Positions 60,151 through 64,000 of a stretch of 64,000 nucleotides of DNA are shown in pieces. Origin of the DNA: Apoda limacodes (lineage: Eukaryota; Arthropoda; Insecta; Lepidoptera; Limacodidae); contig OX291562.1 in the NCBI GenBank assembly GCA_946406115.1, positions 2,448,001 through 2,512,000 on the forward strand, read 5' to 3'. Position 1 is the stretch's first letter, and every line of letters begins with the position of its first letter. The position numbers and the translations under genes are program-made. The notes under the pieces were generated by a model. The model was not told the origin of the DNA. It was given only the letters and a program-made list of their open reading frames with translations, and made no database searches.

Positions 60151-60515
60151 GCCGTTTACGAGGATATCGGTAACCTAGTAGTAGGCAAAACTAATATGCT
60201 GCCAGTTCCAAAATAAACAAACTTGAGAAACGAACTATATTTTGGACTTGTACTGCACTTTCGGGGTTTTGTTTCACGGTAACAACATATCAATCTAATA
60301 TAGATAGATATGTGCATAAACTATAATGAATAGTAAACCGATTTTGATAAAAATTTCCACGTAATTAAGTAAGTTAAAACATTTTTATGTGCGATACCGA
60401 AAGAGAGAGACAAACTGACGAACGGGGGAAAGGAGGGAAGGGGAGGAGGAGGGGGGGGGGACACAATAAGCAAAGGGAAGGGGATTTTCTTGCGTTCTAT
60501 TCGTTACGGTGAAAT

Positions 60516-60556
60516 TATAAATTAAAATCGGCATGCACCTCGCGTGGTTTTTCAGT
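60516..60556 (+). promoter_or_regulatory. H3 core promoter
   Basis: TATAAATT 60516-60523, TTAAAA after it, TCAGTC with A at 60554. The G/A-rich tract lies upstream at about 60424-60460. Confidence 0.5.
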
Positions 60557-60630
60557 CGTACATTTGATTCGGTACTCGTTGGACGCATTCGTTCGTTCGT
60601 TATTTTCTGTTTTCTGTATTACTTACTTAA

Positions 60631-61044
<414 letters not shown>

Positions 61045-61057
61045 AATGTTGAAAAAT

Positions 61058-61063
61058 AATAAA
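61058..61063 (+). promoter_or_regulatory. Proximal poly(A) signal of H3
   Basis: AATAAA followed by TATTTG and a T-run, 333 nt before the stem-loop. Confidence 0.5.
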
Positions 61064-61395
61064 AAATATTTGTTTTTTTTTAATTGAAGATCGTTTATTA
61101 CTAAGTGTTAGTGCTGTGCTGTGCTGTGTCGTACGTTGTGATCAAGTTGAGTGTTGTGTCCGTGTACATATGTTTCTATATGTATAATGTGCAATATACG
61201 TACCTATGTGTGTACTTTCAGAGTAGCTTGTTGTTACTCTTGAAGTGTGTTAGGTTTATATATTGTTCATTATATATTATAGTGATATATATATATATTT
61301 ACGATATTGCACAATGAGACGACGACGACTGCGGCGCGGCACGCACGCACTACGCTGCGTTCGATCTATTTGCGTTGAAAACAAATAAAACAAAA

Positions 61396-61411
61396 GGCCC
61401 TTCTAAGGGCC
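61396..61411 (+). terminator. H3 3' histone stem-loop, variant loop TCTA
   Basis: GGCCCT-TCTA-AGGGCC, 351 nt after the stop. Confidence 0.92.
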
Positions 61412-61437
61412 GCACTTATTTCTGTGAATATTAAAAT

Positions 61438-61444
61438 GTTTCTT
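61438..61444 (+). promoter_or_regulatory. GTTTCTT motif 26 nt after H3 stem-loop
   Basis: Same motif as at 52533; a (CA)n run follows at about 61461-61491. Confidence 0.45.
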
Positions 61445-61457
61445 TCTTATTAAGACG

Positions 61458-61492
<35 letters not shown>

Positions 61493-61616
61493 GACCATCG
61501 GTATTCAAATCTTGGTAAAGGTACTATATGATTGTTATTTGTAGGTAGGTAATAATACATACCTACTCGTAATGTTATGAGATTGATGATGCCTCAGTAT
61601 GGGCCTTCTACAAGGG

Positions 61617-61661
61617 TCGGTCACCCATCTAGGTACTGATCGTGCCCGATGTTGCTTTATT
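61617..61661 (-). ncRNA. 5S-rRNA-like relic
   Basis: Reverse-complement copy of the 7721-7765 segment; again antisense to the histone genes. Confidence 0.7.
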
Positions 61662-61718
61662 CCTTTCCTGCTGATCCGCTGAGCCTCGAAGTATGTGTAT
61701 GTATTTATGTATGTGATT

Positions 61719-62291
61719 AAGTTAAGTTAAGTAAGGTTAGGTTAGGTTTGGTTTGGTTTGTACAGTAGATTACCTTACCTAAATCGGTATAAAACGCTTT
61801 GATTCGATTTGGGTTAGGTTTCGTTAAGTTAGGTTAGGTTAGGTTGGGTTAGGTTGGGTTAGGTTTGGTTTGGTTTGGTTTGGTGTTTCTTTCTTTCTTT
61901 GGTACAGCAGATTACCTTACCTAGGTAGGTATAAAACGCTTTGATTCGATTTGGGTTAGGTTTCGTTAGGTTAGGTTAGGTTAGGTTAGGTTGGGTTAGG
62001 TTGTGGTATGTTATGTTAAACCGGCCTTACTACCGGTCAGACTGACTGACTGACTGACTGACTGACTGACTGACTGACTGACTGACTGACTGACTGACTG
62101 ACTGACTGACTGACTGACTGACTGACTGACTGACTGACTGACTGACTGACTGACTGACTGACTGACTGACTGACTGACCGACCGACCGACTAGTCTCAGA
62201 CTCAGGTTTGTTTGACGGCAGGGTTGTTTGTTTGTTTGTTTGTTTGTTTGTTTGTTTGTTTGTTTGTTTGTTTGTTTGTTTGTTTGTTTGT
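61719..62291. repeat. TTAGG-like, (CTGA)n and (GTTT)n block
   Basis: TTAGG-like 61719-62003 with two 142-bp repeats starting at 61760 and 61902, each with TATAAAAC (61788 and 61930); (CTGA)n about 62038-62190; (GTTT)n about 62224-62291. Confidence 0.85.
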
Positions 62292-62449
62292 ATAATGTAG
62301 GTACATAATGTGTATGTATAATATAGGTAGTTAAATTTTATCCTAGTTTTGTATCGACTCTTCGTATTATCTATCCATCTCCCTCCCTCTCCCCCTCTTC
62401 TCTCCTAACCTCCCCTCCCCTCCCTTGCCATCGCGTCGACCAGCGAGAC

Positions 62450-62485
62450 TATAAATACGGCCAAAACTGCGTGCGATTTTTTAGT
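62450..62485 (+). promoter_or_regulatory. H4 core promoter
   Basis: TATAAATA 62450-62457, TTAGTT with A at 62483; C/T-rich tract about 62379-62427 upstream. Confidence 0.6.
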
Positions 62486-62568
62486 TTTACTTACGTGTCG
62501 TTCCGTTTCGATTGAGCGCAGTTTGTCGTGCGCTCGTTTGTTCGTTTAATTAATTAATTGAACAGTAA

Positions 62569-62889
<321 letters not shown>

Positions 62890-62938
62890 GTTAGGTGTCA
62901 ATACCTACCAATTCTCTGAATTGAATTATAATGTAAAA

Positions 62939-62954
62939 GGCCCTTTTCAGGGCC
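62939..62954 (+). terminator. H4 3' histone stem-loop
   Basis: GGCCCT-TTTC-AGGGCC, 49 nt after the stop. Confidence 0.96.
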
Positions 62955-64000
62955 GCACATTGTTCATTGTATTCACCTGTTTAAGTGATACAGTTTCTTC
63001 AATTTATGTTCGTTTTTTTTTTTTTTTTTTTGGTTTGATAGATAAAAGTCGGTTAGTAAGTAAGTAAGTAAGTAAGTAAGTAAACAAACAAACAAACAAA
63101 CAGATAACCTAAAAATTAAATAAGTACCTGAGATATAATATATTGCATACACATTGATCAACTACATAGTAGTTAGGTACCTATCTTTATGGTAAGGTTT
63201 GCGAAGGTCTCAGTAGATAGTTGTGCAATTTAAATTTTGCCGAACCGAAAAACAGATAGTACCTACCTACCTACCTACCTACCTACCTACATACATACAT
63301 ACATACATACATACATACATACACATAAATAGGTACCTACTTTACAATTTTGCCGCTCCCAACTTATGAGAATAACATAAGTAAAAAGGTAGTGAGTAAC
63401 TACCTATTTACCTACCACACGCACATAAAAGATGCCCATACACCTATGATACATAGGTCTAATTAATTTTTAACACCTTTTTTTTTTTTTTTTTTGTTGT
63501 TTTTTTTTTTTATTATTTTATTTTATTTTAAGAAGCTGTAAGTGTTTGCTTGCAGTGCGACTTGCAAGTTTCTTTTGTTACATTCGTTCGTTCTATTTTG
63601 TCGTCATGTGGAAACGTGGTTATTATACGAGTAATATTTGTATCTATCATGTGATTTTTGTTTATATTATATAGTAGTCAATATAGTGTCATTTAAAATG
63701 ATCGAAAAGGGTACAATAACGAAACTCTAATAATGCATCTGATGGATTCCCCTATAGGTTAGGTTGCCACTCGCGACGCACTCATGTTTTACCACCTTTC
63801 CGGTGTACATCGACAACACGGCGATACGGACGCGTTGTACGTGTGAACTGCTTTCTCGTTGGACCGTCGAAACTTTAACTATTAACGAATCGTACGTAAA
63901 CTATTTAATTTTTAGATATTGATGAGATATTACTAATTTTTATCTTGACATTAGGTGAGCGTAGAATGCGACCGTCAAAACAAACCGTTCTCTACGTCGA
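62955..64000. other. H4-H1 spacer (partial), no gene seen
   Basis: Same AT-rich spacer as 50187-51418 with poly(T), (CTAC)7, (ATAC)n; it ends before the H1 promoter. Confidence 0.7.
62993..62999 (+). promoter_or_regulatory. GTTTCTT motif 38 nt after H4 stem-loop
   Basis: Same motif as at 52533, the longest spacing of the five. Confidence 0.45.

Noticed and set aside
61045..61330. 70-codon ORF after each H3 stop
   Set aside because: Lies in the H3 3' UTR, low-complexity Tyr/Ile-rich, ends in a TA microsatellite; most likely chance.

Overview
The window is eukaryotic and almost certainly arthropod, most likely insect. It is a tandem array of replication-dependent histone genes. The support is H3.2-type H3, H4 starting MTGRGKGG, intronless genes that end in histone stem-loops, TTAGG-type repeats in the spacers, and Jockey-clade LINEs. 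The order within insects is not certain; the GTAGGTAC-type tetranucleotide spacers recall moths, but this is only an impression.

The basic repeat is about 7.12-7.20 kb. It holds all five histone genes on one strand, in transcription order H4, H1, H2A, H2B, H3. Units 1-5 (positions 1 to 46945) read on the minus strand. From 50187 to the end the same order reads on the plus strand (unit 6 and part of unit 7). Every complete copy of a given histone encodes the same protein. Copies differ mainly in microsatellite length in the spacers. Each H3-H4 spacer carries a decayed 5S-rRNA-like segment, a TTAGG-like block and long (TCAG)n and (AAAC)n tracts.

Five non-LTR retrotransposon insertions of three Jockey-type families interrupt the array. 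Family A: a 5'-truncated copy inside H1 of unit 1 (3230-4440), a full-length copy upstream of H4 of unit 4 (34050-39868), and a 5'-truncated copy at the inversion junction (46946-50186). Family B: one full-length copy at the H4 start site of unit 2 (14115-19588). Family C: one full-length copy at the H2B start site of unit 6 (53909-59481). Families A and C are related to each other; B is more distant.

The strongest observation is where the full-length B and C elements sit. Each lies in the sense orientation just downstream of a histone core promoter, with its first base within a nucleotide or two of the predicted histone start site. The host H4 or H2B promoter would therefore transcribe a full-length element, and the downstream histone gene is left without a promoter. 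Family A at 46946 has its 3' junction within 1 nt of the B junction in another unit. Other notable points are an in-frame H1-reverse transcriptase fusion ORF, an inversion breakpoint joined directly to a LINE, a shared GTTTCTT motif downstream of every histone stem-loop, and a variant H3 stem-loop with a 350-nt 3' UTR and a nearby poly(A) signal.
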